Source of the DNA: Hermodice carunculata
Lineage: Eukaryota; Annelida; Polychaeta; Eunicida; Amphinomidae
DNA: 64,000 nt
Assembly: GCA_964020975.1 (NCBI GenBank)
Contig: OZ026622.1
Span: 54,106,518 to 54,170,517 of the forward strand
Reading direction: 5' to 3'
In this document: positions 1 to 11,002 of the stretch, piece by piece
Layout of the letters: each line of letters begins with the position of its first letter
Position numbering within the stretch: position 1 is the stretch's first letter
The notes under the pieces: generated by a model
Database searches by the model: none
Seen by the model: only the letters and a program-made list of their open reading frames with translations
Told to the model about the DNA's origin: nothing
Position numbers and translations under genes: made by a program

Positions 1-690
1 ATTCCAGAATTCCTCAGGTCAACAGCTTTACTTGGGGCAGGTTGAGCTCTATTAGAATAGAATTCCTCAGGTCAATAGCTTTACTTGGGCCAGGTTGAGC
101 CCTATCAGAATAGAATAGAATTCCACAGGTCAACAGCTTCACTTGGGGAAGGTTGAGACCCATAAGAATAGAATTCTACAGGTCAACAGCTCTACTTGGG
201 CCAGGTTGAGCCCTATCAGAATAGAATTCCTCAGGTCAACAGCTTTACTTGGGCCAGGTTGAGCCCTATCAGAATAGAATAGAATTCCACAGGTCAACAG
301 CTTCACTTGAGCCAGGTTGAGCTCTATCAGAATAGAATTCCACAAGTCGACAGCTTTACTTGGGCCAGGTTGAGCCCTATCAGAATAGAATTCATCAGGT
401 CAACAGCTTTACTTGGGGAAGATTGAGACCTATCAATAGAATTCCACACATCAACAGCTTTACTTGGGCCAGCTTAAGCTCTATCAGAATAGAATTCCAC
501 AGGTTAATAGCTTTTACTGGGGCTGGTTGAGCCCTATCATGATGGAAGGCTTCATGTCAACATCTTTTCTTGAGGCAGGCTGAGCCCTCTCAGAATAGCA
601 TTCCACAGGACAATAGCTTTTCCAGGGGCTGGTTGAGCCCTATCAGAATAGCATTCCCAGGTCAACAACTTTTTGGTGGGGCAGGTTGAG
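1..690. repeat. 53/58-bp minisatellite
   Basis: About nine clear copies, then more degenerate ones, of a unit holding an EcoRI-like GAATTC, then GGTCAACAGCTTTACTTGGG, then GTTGAGCCCTATCAGAATAG. GGTCAAC starts near 17, 70, 128, 181, 234 and 292, so spacing is 53 bp, or 58 bp where a GAATA block is doubled. The core resembles the stem of the hairpin MITEs elsewhere in the window (GTCAACAGCTTTCCTTGG), so the array probably grew from such an element. The left edge is cut by the window. Open frames on the minus strand here are repeat artefacts. Confidence 0.9.
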
Positions 691-752
691 CAATTAACAT
701 CCACCCTACCCCGAAAAAAGCTGCTGACTTCATTTCAGTTCATGGGGCAGGG
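691..752. mobile_element. piggyBac-like hairpin MITE, right end only
   Basis: The sequence ends in GGGGCAGGG directly followed by TTAA (753-756), the same terminal arrangement as the complete hairpin MITEs. A stem remnant, AAGCTGCTGAC, lies just inside. It closes the minisatellite on its left, so that array probably lies inside an old MITE copy. Family assignment is inferred from the TTAA plus the GGG terminus. Confidence 0.5.
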
Positions 753-1059
753 TTAAATGAACAGTGTTTGGCTGCACATTGAAGGAGAGACACAGAAGTC
801 GAGCTGCAAAAGTCATCCCTGATTTCCTAAATTTGTGTTGGATTCCATCTGTTGCTCTGTGCTCCAGTAGTGGGTACATCTGTATTCAGGGCATGTACCA
901 CACTATAGCAGTACACAGGGCATGTACCACACTGCACCAGTACTCTGGACATATACCATGCTGCACCATTTTGCATGAGCTCAACAAAACCAAAATCATT
1001 GCTGGGAAGCATGTTCCTGGACCTGCCTCTAACTGGGCTGGACCATGTCAGACAACACG

Positions 1060-1135
1060 AATCCATAGGGTGGGGCCTGAATGTAAACTAGCTTATGCTA
1101 ATTCAGTAACCCTGGATAAATAAAGTTATCTCATC
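1060..1135 (+). mobile_element. possible LINE 3' tail
   Basis: A run with GGGGCCTGAATGTAAAC, then CCCTGGATAAATAAAG near 1110-1125, resembles the short 3' untranslated tails of invertebrate LINEs, which often end in a tandem AATAAA-type motif. No coding similarity was seen upstream, so this is a weak call. Confidence 0.25.
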
Positions 1136-2034
1136 TTATAGGTAGGTACTCGCACCTGTACTTTGTCAAATGGTGGCACCCATAGGAATGCACAAGAAAA
1201 CCTTCTTTATTGTAAACAAAATATTGATATTGCCTTGACAACACAATTATTAGTATTTTTTCAGTGCAAAAAACATTGGGAAATATTTGCATCCTATGTC
1301 CAGATTATAAAATTTCAACTGAAATAAAATTCAGGTAAGATTCAAATTTTCTGTTCACATTGTGAACCACAATTCAGGACACAACATGGCCTTTGGCAGT
1401 TTAGCTCATAATCATGTGTCCTGTATTCTGTAACCATTTGGATTTAGCATTCACTTGTACATGCTAAAAGATGTGAATGCAGGCACTGCCAAATATAATG
1501 TAAAAAAACTATACCCCATTGGCAGGATTACTGTCTGGAAATAGATGAGTATTTGATCTAAATGTCCAGGTGTGAGTAGCATAAGGAGCAAACTAAGGTT
1601 ATACAATACATGTATATCTGGAGAAAAAGAGAATAACCCATGTGCGAGTATACAAGAACAATGGCTAAATTGGTCTGTTAATAGCTGAATACACAAGTCA
1701 CGTCCCAATGGTCTTGCTTGATGTCCTGCAAGGGTGTGGGTATTTTACAAAAAAATAAACTAGGAATATGTACATTTTTCCTAAAAACTGCCCACAGAAA
1801 CCAGGGATACACTTTGTATGAAAAATGCTGAAAAGAAAGTTTTTCAGTCACACTTAGTGCTTTACATACTTCAATTATGAAATGCCCAGTCAACGGTGGA
1901 ATACGTACTTTATTCAAATTTATCAAAGTTTGCAGGACTTTCCATTGTTCTTCATGTTCACTCATGCATTTCACGCACATACACTATTCTTAGCAATGTG
2001 AATGCAGTATGATACTATTTCAACTGTTTTAAGT
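1136..2034. other. unique AT-rich stretch, nothing recognised
   Basis: No repeat, RNA or coding similarity was seen. Minus-strand open frames of 85 and 100 codons here look like chance frames. Confidence 0.5.
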
Positions 2035-2038
2035 TTAA

Positions 2039-2260
2039 CCCTTTCCCCCTTGAATTGACACTTGAGTCAACAACTTTCCTTGGCATTAGTTGGCCAACTC
2101 ATGCCAAGGAAAGTTGTTGACCTGGGGCATGTGATATTGATAAGGCTCGTCTACAATTCTCAGTCAAAATTGTTTTTCAGTACTGTTGAAATAAGTTGAA
2201 GACACTGAAGCAGACGACATTTGATCACCAGCCGGTTTTGGCCAGTTAAGGGGGAAAGGG
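2039..2260. mobile_element. piggyBac-like hairpin MITE, complete
   Basis: A 222-bp element flanked on both sides by TTAA (2035-2038 and 2261-2264). Its ends are terminal inverted repeats sharing CCCTTTCCCCCTT. TTAA duplication plus CCY-type termini are hallmarks of piggyBac elements. It encodes no protein, so it would depend on a transposase supplied elsewhere. Inside, 2066-2093 and 2094-2121 form a 56-bp palindrome with a single mismatched pair and no loop, starting GTCAACAACTTTCCTTGG. A relative with a different inner stem lies at 52583-52821. Confidence 0.8.
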
Positions 2261-2264
2261 TTAA

Positions 2265-4085
2265 ACAAGGCCTTGTTTAAGTTAAGCAACAGGTGAAGGC
2301 AAAATAAGTGAAATTACCCCACAAGTAAACACAAATAACAAGGACTTCAATGCTACCAGGTATAAACGGCATCAGGTGCAACATACTTTACAAATTAGCC
2401 TCTTTCAAATTCCTGTCCACTCAATTCCGCAGTACAATATGAATGACATGTGCCACATGTTTAACGGTCAAAATCATCTCATCCTTTTATGATCCTTTGT
2501 GTGCTTCGGAAACTTAAACAGTCACTTCTTGTGGACCTCTCCACTGAAGATTGAAATTGCATGTGCATTAACTCAATAGCCACAACTCATCAGGCTGCAA
2601 TATCTCCTATGAAAAAAAACATTCCATTTCTTCAAGGAAGCCTGTATGAACCTTGTGTGAACCAAGTACAAAACTTGCAAACATTCTCAAGATAAGATGA
2701 AGCAAGATCATGTGAAAATCAAAATCTTATGCCTGCTTAACAGAGTACAAGTATATTAAGTATATAAATTCTCTTTATCTGTTTTTCATTTTTTTCATAT
2801 GTATTTGACTTGTAAAACCTTGCATAAACAAAAATATCATAAATGCATACCAAATCTAAGATGATAAAACCATTTTGTCTGCATCAAGTCAGACATGTAC
2901 AAGACACATGCACTGTTGTCATAGCTGAATGAAATACCCCACTTACCCTGCAACTGTCAACCTAAATCAACATTTATTTCAAAACTTATAAAAAAAGCCG
3001 GAAAAGTAACCTATAATAAAGGTCGGTAACTAAGTTGTACTTATTTTTTTCTCTCTTCACATGCACAAAGCCAAACTTACTGTACAATATGGACACAGCT
3101 AAACCCTAGCCCATAAATCAGTAGAATAAACAACATAAATGCATGGTGGGAGAATGTTAACGATCTTTAGGATCTAATTGGCAGTCTGTGTAAGCTTGGT
3201 GACACTATTACTGAGGTAAACCATGGGTCTTCCTCTTCCTGCCAAAACATGACACTGACACGCTCCCCGTGAAAAGAACAAGAAGAATTTGTGATCCCAG
3301 TGGTGGGGCTGGTGGGTAACTGATAAGCCGATAACAAGGGGGCTGGTCATTGTCAGACAACAATGCCACCTTTTGCCTCTCTTCAACCAGCTTTGTGCAC
3401 AGGTCCACACTGAACAACCTATTAAGCAGCAATGATCACCCCTGCAGACCCCCTGCCGAGGGCGGCTAGCTTTTCCCACCTGAACCTAGCCAGTTACTAA
3501 TGATGGCCCCATATCATTCTACCCCACACCCCCTTCATCAACCCTGATAGAGTCATCAAACTCCAATCCAAATCACTACCTGACTGGTAAGTGATTTTCT
3601 AAGCCACTATTACCTGTGGGACCCCCTGTGCGTTATGTCTCTACAGCCAACGACCTTCCTCTGATGTCAGTCCATGTGTGACCCACCAGCTGCCACGACC
3701 TGTTCATTTGCCATCTCTCTTGTTTGTTTATCCCTGGTTTTGTTGACTGATTTGTTGATATGTCCTTATTTTGTGCTACTATAGCTTGAGACGTGGTACA
3801 TATGGTTTCCTGGGATTTCACATGGGGGAGCAACTTGTGTCCATTTCATCTTTAACAACTGCACATGAATTTCAACAATGAATGCCCTTGAAAAAAGTGA
3901 CTGTGATAAACACTGTTTGCCTATAATGCAAGGATGTTTATATAAACGACAGAAACACACATCATCAGGCAGTCAAGAATACCAACATATCTAGTCAAAG
4001 ATGATGTGAGCTGAAAAAATTGTATTGTAACATCGGCACAGAGAAATCCTATTTTCTTTTACAAGAACAGATGTGAACGATTATT
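2265..4085. other. unique AT-rich stretch
   Basis: No repeat or gene was recognised. The block from about 3170 to 3560 is more GC-balanced and has an open minus-strand frame of 101 codons that matches no family I know. It could be a conserved non-coding block or chance. Confidence 0.4.
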
Positions 4086-5221
4086 AGTTTGTCTTCATTA
4101 TCAATATGTTATTTATATTTACTGTCCCAACATATGAACATAACAGGCAGCCATGTATTACCTTATTGTTTGTTTATCAACTGCCTTATATATGCTGACA
4201 ACATCTTGTTTTAACTCCTATCACCAAAGGGCTGCAATGGTTAATTGACAAATGTGATTTTGCACTGGAATATGAAATCTTATTTAATGTAGCCAAATCC
4301 CGTTGTATGGTATTTCAATCCCACTCTTTTAAGCTGTATAAAATTCCTAAAGTATAACCTTAATGACAAAGTCCTAAGTAATGTTAATGTACATAAATAT
4401 CTTGGTGTATTATTTGTACTTTGTGTAAAGATGATGAGGATATGCAGGCAAATATATTGTTAAGAAAGTTTAATTGTTCATATGATGTGAAGATTATGCT
4501 ATTCAATTCATATTGTACATGTAATCCTATGTATTATGCCTCTTTATGGACACTCTTTCATAAGAGCTCAATTTGTAAATTACGCGTTAGTTATAGTAAT
4601 GCTTGTCCGGAGACTCTTTGGAGATGCTTGTGACTGTAGTGCTAGTGGTAGCTTGTAACTAATGGAACAAATACTTTTGATTCTCTTTGGAGAAAACATA
4701 TTTTTAATTTCCAATCAAGACTGGAAAGGGTTGATAAAAACTTGCACAAGGTGCTATTGTCAATGGATGTCTTTTACGAAGGGGGGGTAAGGGGGGGTTC
4801 AGTACGCTGGTACAGGTAATTATTTTTCTAGAGTATGTAGTACGGAAAATAAAAATCTTTCAAAATTTTGGATAGTGCGAAGTACGGAAAATAAGGGCTT
4901 CCAGTACGCCAGTACCGTAAATAAAAAGCCCCTGTACGCCAGTACGGGAAACCCCTTTCCCACCCTCTTTTACTGTTCACCAGTGCAAAGACACTGTCAA
5001 ACATGCACTTCTCTGGGACAGAGCAGAGAGCTTTTCTTTGTTACTTAACTTAGATGTATACTGTGACTTATAGAGTATATTTATATGTATTATATGGTCA
5101 TTTTCTTTGTGATAATTTACCTGTCTCTGTGAGACCCTGTTAGTATTTTTTTGTCTTTTTTCCTATGGACCTGTACATGCTGTAATCTGTGTATTTGAGT
5201 CTGAAATAAAATTAAATTTAT
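4086..5221 (+). mobile_element. LINE, 3' part (reverse transcriptase C-terminal half and 3' tail), decayed
   Basis: Conceptual translation gives the RT palm motif region YADN near 4191. It is followed by GLQWLIDKCDFALEYEI, then FNVAKSRCMVF and HKYLGVLF (4225-4410), and then KFNCSYDVKIMLFNSYC and YASLW (4465-4550). This order is typical of CR1/L2/jockey-type LINE reverse transcriptases. The reading frame shifts at least three times and has in-frame stops, so it is dead. The element lacks its 5' half, as is usual for LINEs. The tail, ending near 5221, has TATGGACCTG and TCTGAAATAAAATT, a typical LINE 3' end. A hAT-like MITE splits it at 4778-4965. Confidence 0.8.
4778..4965. mobile_element. hAT-like MITE inserted in the LINE
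   Basis: A 188-bp insertion bracketed by the 8-bp direct repeat TCTTTTAC (4770-4777 and 4966-4973). Removing one copy rejoins the LINE sequence. The ends are imperfect inverted repeats, G-rich on the left (GGGGGGTAAGGGGGGG) and C-rich on the right (ACCCCTTTCCCACCC), each followed inwards by a GTACGCCAGTAC-type motif. Eight-base duplications are typical of the hAT superfamily. The motif also occurs internally. It contains no coding sequence. A terminal fragment of the same family lies at 34432-34484. Confidence 0.75.
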
Positions 5222-5653
5222 GAAGGGAGAAGTGTAAGCAAAACACTCTACTGTCTTCATCATCAAGTTATTTGTCATATGTATGGTTTTTGTACCTTAT
5301 TACAGAATGAGATACATTTTAAAAAAGGAATACAAACTTAGCTGCCAAGGTTGATGGAGGCAGCAGATCCTCTCCTGACTGTGGTTTTCTTATTGATTGA
5401 TCCCCAAAAGGGTCAACTAAACTCACCACAGCCAGCATTCTTTGAATGAGGAAGATTCAAAATTATCATGTATAATCCCTAATCCACTATATCACGTAAA
5501 TATACATGTGTGTCAGTGGACTTCAAAACAGTGATTTTTATGCATCTTTGTGGTAAACCAGCATTTGAAACAATACACATCAAATTTTGTAACTATTTTC
5601 TGGGAGTTCATCGTAAGCCACCAATGCCACTGTGATGGCAGAACTCGTTAGCC
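5222..5653. other. unique stretch, nothing recognised
   Basis: AT-rich sequence with no clear repeats or coding signal. Confidence 0.4.
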
Positions 5654-5815
5654 ACCCTACCCTATCCTATCCTACCCTACCCTACATTACCTTATCCTAT
5701 CCTGTTCTACCCTACCCTGCATTACCTTATCCTATCCTATTCTACCCTACCCCACATTACCCTATCCTGTTCTATCCTACCATACCCCACCCCATATCCC
5801 ATCCTATCCTAACAG
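5654..5815. repeat. CCTAC/CCTAT pentanucleotide microsatellite
   Basis: Degenerate tandem pentamers CCTAC, CCTAT and CCTGT with CATTA interruptions. It superficially resembles a telomere repeat, but the unit is five bases (CCTAN), not CCCTAA. Confidence 0.9.
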
Positions 5816-6043
5816 ACATCCTCTGTTATTCTGTAAAATACTGGGTTTGTCTACAAAACTACAACCAAAATTCCCAGGGGTATTCCTCTTTATTAGAGAA
5901 TTATGTGCAATTCTTCGAAGAAAAAAGATGTCGGGTTTGACACATACATGCTATTTTCGACTACATAGGTTTAAAAGAAATCTGCAATAATTTGTGTGGA
6001 AAATTTTTTTTGACACTGTGTCAAAAATTAAGATCTGCTGTAA

Positions 6044-6690
6044 CAAGTATATAAATTACAGTGGCTAAATCATATCAATGGAATTGAAAGAGATGACCAA
6101 CATAAATTACATACATACTGTAAGTTTAAGAGCAGGTTTGAACTTAAAGTGTATCTTAAAAACTTTCCTCTTAAAAAAGGGCAGAATTTCAGTAAATTAA
6201 GAATAAGTGCCCACACTCAAGTGGTAGAAATAGGTTGCTATAATAAATCTAAAACCTCGCTGGAGCAGAGGATACGTTCTCTCTGTAACTCAAACAAAAC
6301 TGAAAGTGAACATCATCTTTACTGCATTTTACTTTTTACTCTACCACCAGAAGTTACTTCTGTGGTTATCTGGGTGGTATCCACCCCATATTGTGCAGTG
6401 TAAGTGATGCTGACAAATTCAGATATATTATGAGTTTGGGCCATGATACGCATGTTTTGCAACATTAAAATAAAATATTTAATGCTAGGTACCAACATTT
6501 GTGGTATTAATCTGACCAAATCTATATCTCATGTTATATATTATAAATATTTTGCCCCTGGCTGCATCTGTCTCTATCTTGGCTGTGTTAGTTTTTCATT
6601 TCTGTTTATAGCTGTTTACTTATGTTCATGCACTTTGTATATCTGTATGTGTCTCTATCCTGCAATCAAGATGTATGCCAATAAAATTTC
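6044..6690 (+). mobile_element. second LINE, C-terminal fragment and 3' tail
   Basis: A frame open from 6044 to 6403 translates to LHTYCKFKSRFELKVYLKNF, then LRISAHTQVVEIGCYNKS, then RIRSLCNSNKTESEHHL. This matches the zinc-binding C-terminal region common in many invertebrate LINEs (an L-S-H-x-L-x-I-E-x-G-R-Y block, then C-x-x-C...H). Similarity continues in another frame from 6403 (DADKFRYIMSLG), so there is one frameshift near 6350-6400 and a stop soon after. The tail ends near 6690 in CCAATAAAATTT. The family differs from the LINE at 4086-5221, which shows no such block. Confidence 0.7.
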
Positions 6691-7560
6691 ATGTGTATAA
6701 CCCCTGATCCACTATATCATGGGTAACCCTTTATCCACAATGTCATGTAAAACTGCATGTTTAACCCCTAATTAACTATATTATAAAAATACTATATCAT
6801 GCATAACCCTTTATCCAGTACTTCATGTAAAAATACATGCATAACCCCTCATCCACTGTATCATGTATAAATACATGTATGATCCCCTAATACACTACAT
6901 CATGCATACATATCTGTATAACTTCTTATCCACTAGATCATGTGAAAATATGTGTATAAGTCCTGATCAACTTTATCATGTAAAAGTGCATGTTTAACTC
7001 TTAATCCACTGTATTATGTATAAGTACATGTTTAACCCATAATCCACTATACCATGTACAAGTACGTGTTTAACCCTTAGTCTACTGTATCATCTAAAAA
7101 TACAAGTTTAGCCCCTGAACATATCATGCATAAATACATGTTTAACCCCTGATCCACTATATCATATATACCGTAAATTGCTTTAATTTTGCTGTATTCT
7201 TATTTTTTCGCTTATTTCACTGATGGCACAAAACCATAGAAATGATTTTAAAAACCCTGAAATAGTTTTTTAACATTGTATGAATAGGAATTATGTCCAA
7301 AATAATGAAATAAAAACTACAGTGAAAAGTCAAAAATACAAAAACCATTAAATTTTAAACATGCAAAAATAAAGCAATTTACAGTAACCTCTAATCCACC
7401 ATACCATGCATAAAAATATGTTTAACCACAAATTGAAGCCATTATATTATGTTTAACTTTAAACACATGTAAATCCTTAACCCAGTTAATCATGTATGAA
7501 CATATGTATAACCCCTTATCCACTACGTCATATGTAAATAAGATTTAACTTCCAGCCCAC
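6691..7560. repeat. degenerate 35-45-bp tandem satellite
   Basis: At least a dozen copies of a unit centred on TAACCCCTGATCCACTATAT, then CATGTATAAATACATG, with uneven spacing and many substitutions. It is interrupted at 7171-7384 by a MITE and then resumes. Confidence 0.85.
7171..7384. mobile_element. TA-flanked MITE (Tc1/mariner-like), copy 1
   Basis: A 214-bp element with TA on each side (7169-7170, 7385-7386). Terminal inverted repeats read CCGTAAATTGCTTTAATTTT on the left and, reverse-complemented, CTGTAAATTGCTTTATTTTT on the right. TA duplications point to Tc1/mariner-type mobilisation. Other copies lie at 36689-36898, 56798-56979 and 59497-59704. All share internal GGAATTATGTCCAAAA-like and AAATACAAAAACCAT blocks. 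There is no coding sequence. Confidence 0.85.
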
Positions 7561-9060
7561 TATATACTTGTGCACATAAACATGTAACTGTCTTACAAGA
7601 GGAATTTAACACAGGATGAACATTGCAACTTCTCAACTGTCAGATGTCTTCTAATACAGGGTTTTTTTCATAAACAGAGGCTGTTATCCTGTTGGCTTTT
7701 AGTACGTGAGCAATCATGCAATGGTTACTTAACACAGTAGTATATTAGTTTCCTGTTTATCATTGACAAAAATCATAACTTTTTGATCAGTTTGATTCTG
7801 TGGGGGAGGCTCAAAGTGACAATAAGAGACTCATGCTCTTTACTTCCTGACATAATGGACCACAAAAGGGTCAACAAAGATACAGTGCAAAGCACTTAAT
7901 ACCCTTCGGCCAACATGGTTTCATATGTTCAGTGACCTAAGTTTGACCTTTGTAGGACACTCAAGGTACCAAAAGAAAGCACATAAGTACTTTGCTATTC
8001 CTGTTCAATAGTAACCAGGGGCCTATGATCAACCATACCAAAGGTACACAATAAAATAGGATCTTGACCCCAGTGTGACCTTTGAAGGTCATCAAAAGTC
8101 AGATTTAAAAACATCAAATGAAAGCCTATAGATACTTTTCTATTCATGTTCAATGGTAACCATGGGCCTATGATCAACCATACCCAAGATATACAAGGTA
8201 AATAAGATTTGTTGAGTCAAAAATATGTAAAAGAAAAAAAAAAAGAAAAAGAAAAGGTCATCCACTTTCAATACACATTACACAGAATCTAATGTTGGCT
8301 CAGGCTTCATTCAAATAACCAGGGCAAAAGTCATACATTGATTCCATGTAGCCTGTATTTTGGTTTGGTGCCATACTAAGGTACAAGCAAGTGTTATGTA
8401 ACAAACACCTTATGACCTTGAAAACTAGGCCAAGGTTACTCATCTTTGAACTAAGTGCAGTCCTTTAAGTGCTGTACAACCATGTGGTGGTTGAAGATGC
8501 CCTTTCTTTAAATGTTTTTATCACCAGATGCAACAAAATTCTGCAAGATAATACCCTGTGAACTTGAAAAAAGTCCAGGTCAAACATGTTTGAAAGTTAG
8601 GTTTTACAATGCTTCATATCCATGCGCAATTTGGAAGTCAGATCTCAAAAACCCTCTCAGTTATGTCAGCACTTCTATCATGCACTTGACTTTTGACCTT
8701 AAAAAAGTTGGTCAAATATAAAGGTATGACCTTCACTTTAAGTAAGCTTTTACAACACTCCATGGTACTTCTTTTGTGTCAAATTCAGGTTGATAGATGT
8801 AGGGTTTCAATAGTTAGAGCTGTAATGTCACTTTGCATATACATGTACATGTATGACCACAGTGCGACCTTGAAAAGTGGGTAAAGATCAACCATGCTTA
8901 CACACAAAATAGATTTTATAGCAGTGTACAACCACATGCACTTTGGAAGTCCCAAATCAAAAACTTTTTAAGTCATAGTGGTAACACTGGATGGACCAAC
9001 AGACGGATGGCACAGGGGATGACAATACCCTACGGGGCCCATAAGGCCAAAGTGTAAAAA
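7561..9060. repeat. TGACCTT-rich dispersed repeat tract
   Basis: A patchwork of related segments. GCCTATGATCAACCATACC occurs at 8021 and again at 8166, a 145-bp direct repeat. TGACCTTTGAAGGTCA at 8076-8091 is an everted pair of nuclear-receptor half sites. Further TGACCTT motifs and the two TTTGGAAGTC segments (8630, 8950) repeat along the tract. The end, near 8990-9050, has GACGGATGGCACAGGGGATG, the GGACGGACGG-like tail seen on dispersed repeats in marine invertebrates. No coding similarity was found. Confidence 0.6.
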
Positions 9061-9639
9061 GTACCTGAAATGTCTCTTCCAAAAGCTTTTTCCTTCGAGT
9101 TTCATTTCGATGGTTCCGTATCGCCATCAGATAGTAAAATCAAAACTTACAATTTCACAGAAATGATTGTTCTCTTTAATAATCACAGCATTAAACACAT
9201 TGGTGATCAGTCTGTGTGTAACTTAAACACAAACCTAACAGAATTAAGAACTCATTTACCTGCAATTATGCACCGTAACAAACTGAGATATCTACCACAA
9301 GGTGGCCTGAGAAGTGTCGATTGTAACTGCCTGAGAGTTGATTATCTTCAAATTGAGGGCCATAGTTCAGTAATGAAAGGACATAGACTTATGATACAAA
9401 AGTTATTAGTGTCAATTTGAGTCCCAGCGTGCAACACTGGGTGAGTCCCGATAATTTGTAAATTTTCTTTGAAACTAAAGATACTTCAAAGTCTGAATGT
9501 GTGATGCAATCTCCGGCCACTCTCTGATAAGATCTACCCACTCTGGTCACTTAGGAAATGCTGGCTGAGCATCCAGTTTGTACACTACTGTTTGATTTGT
9601 ATGTGTGCAGTCACTTTGGGGGGGGGTATAACTCTCTTA
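9061..9639. other. unique block with an unrecognised open frame
   Basis: It contains a 116-codon plus-strand frame (9070-9420) with unremarkable amino-acid composition. The frame matches no family I recognise and shows no obvious exon structure. A poly-G tract of 9 lies at 9618-9626. It could be a conserved non-coding block. Confidence 0.3.
9295..9307 (+). promoter_or_regulatory. CTCF-like motif (weak)
   Basis: CCACAAGGTGGC differs at one position from the core consensus CCASYAGRKGGC. Binding is not shown by sequence alone. Confidence 0.25.
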
Positions 9640-9735
9640 CTGACCCTTTCAGTGCCAAGTTCTGACAAGAGTCAACAGCTTTCCCTAACAATGTGCCTAA
9701 AGCATGTGGAGGAAAGCTGTTGACCTGAACTGCCC
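9640..9735. mobile_element. piggyBac-like hairpin MITE, left part
   Basis: The terminus CCCTTTCAGTGCC (from 9644) leads to GTCAACAGCTTTCCC (9671) and its partner GGAAAGCTGTTGAC (ending 9724). The middle of the hairpin is poorly paired. The right terminus is unclear. Confidence 0.55.
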
Positions 9736-10802
9736 ACACGGTCTCTGCTCACTGGTGGCAACTGTAGGCTGGTAATGTGTGAAAGGCAACCTTCAAAGAA
9801 TATGAGTGAAGTCGCATTATGTCTATTCATATCACATCAGCTTTTGTCCTAATTGACAGTGGGTGAGTTAAGATAGTACAGGGCCATTTCTCAAGCTGTT
9901 GCTGAATGTAAACAAAGGCACCGCATACAATGAATCTTGCCTACTGAGTACACAGACAAATAGCGGTTCCTGGTTTTGTTATAAAGAAACGGCAGATTGA
10001 GAGAGGGACCCATGAATCCAACAAAGCCTGCATGCTGTCATAGCAAGCACAGGAGTGAGTCCTGATTAGCTTCATAAAAACACTAGTTTTCCACTTTGAT
10101 GGCCAGATAGGCCTTAATTTTTGAGCTGGTTGGCTGTCCACTCTTGCTTTCCATAGGAAGTTAACATAATGTTATATTGAGGGTACGCTGCTACTGGAAG
10201 GCAGACATTATGTGATGATGAACACACTGATAAGTTTGAACTCAGTGGTACTGATGAGTGACAGACATTTCATTAATTTTACCCTAAAATTAAGCCTTGA
10301 CATGCACATGTACACGGCTGGCTGCTAACACATATGCCACTATGAAAACCTCCCTAGCAGCTATACCACCACAGAGAAACTCAGATACATACCTAGAATA
10401 TGTATCAGAAATGTGTGATTGCAAATCCTGCCTTTGAAAAATACACATAAAATATTGGTAGAACAACTTATCTATTTATTTTGATAACAAAAATTTTAGC
10501 CAGAAAGTCATATGAAGTTCAAGTAATGTACCATGCTTTTGTCCAAATGATATAAAGTGCCCAATGCCATTGCTCTACATGTGTGTTATTGACCAATATG
10601 CATCTAATAACAAATACACTGATATTGAACAAGTCTTGGCATTTTAAATGATGCCAATAAGTGACATTTCAAATGTACATCTTGAATATTTTCAAATCTA
10701 TAATACATATAGATTCCATTGTGACTTTGAAGTCCATGTATATGTGAATATATGATGTAATCATGCCTGTCAACTCTCCCCTCTCTGGTGGGAGTCTCCT
10801 AC
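9736..10802. other. unique AT-rich stretch
   Basis: Nothing recognised except 10762-10799, a terminal fragment (CTGTCAACTCTCCC, then GGGAGTCTCC) of the MITE family that follows at 10803. Confidence 0.45.
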
Positions 10803-11002
10803 ATACTTGCCAACTCTCCCCCATTTAGCAGTCCTGAGTCTCCCACTTTCTGGCCCTCATTTTAAAACTTTTCAGTGTAATTTGGCCAATCTTCCCTTTA
10901 AAAATCCATTTATTTCCTCTTTATTCTTTGTTAAAAATAAAATTTCCCTGATAAAAAGAAAGAAAATCTCGCTATTTCTTGCCATAGGGTGTTGACAAGT
11001 AT
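10803..11002. mobile_element. TTGCCAAC-type MITE, copy 1
   Basis: A 200-bp element with inverted ends ATACTTGCCAACTCTCCC and, reverse-complemented from the right, ATACTTGTCAACACCC. Just inside is a second GAGTCTCCCA block. Relatives lie at 24284-24480 and 46617-46823. It has no coding capacity. The superfamily is unsure; the 46.6-kb copy suggests hAT. Confidence 0.65.

Noticed and set aside
5654-5815. Interstitial telomere repeat
   Set aside because: The period is five bases (CCTAC/CCTAT), not the six of CCCTAA.
9070-9420. A 116-codon plus-strand frame
   Set aside because: No similarity to a known family, no splice or promoter context. Kept only as a note in the stretch description.
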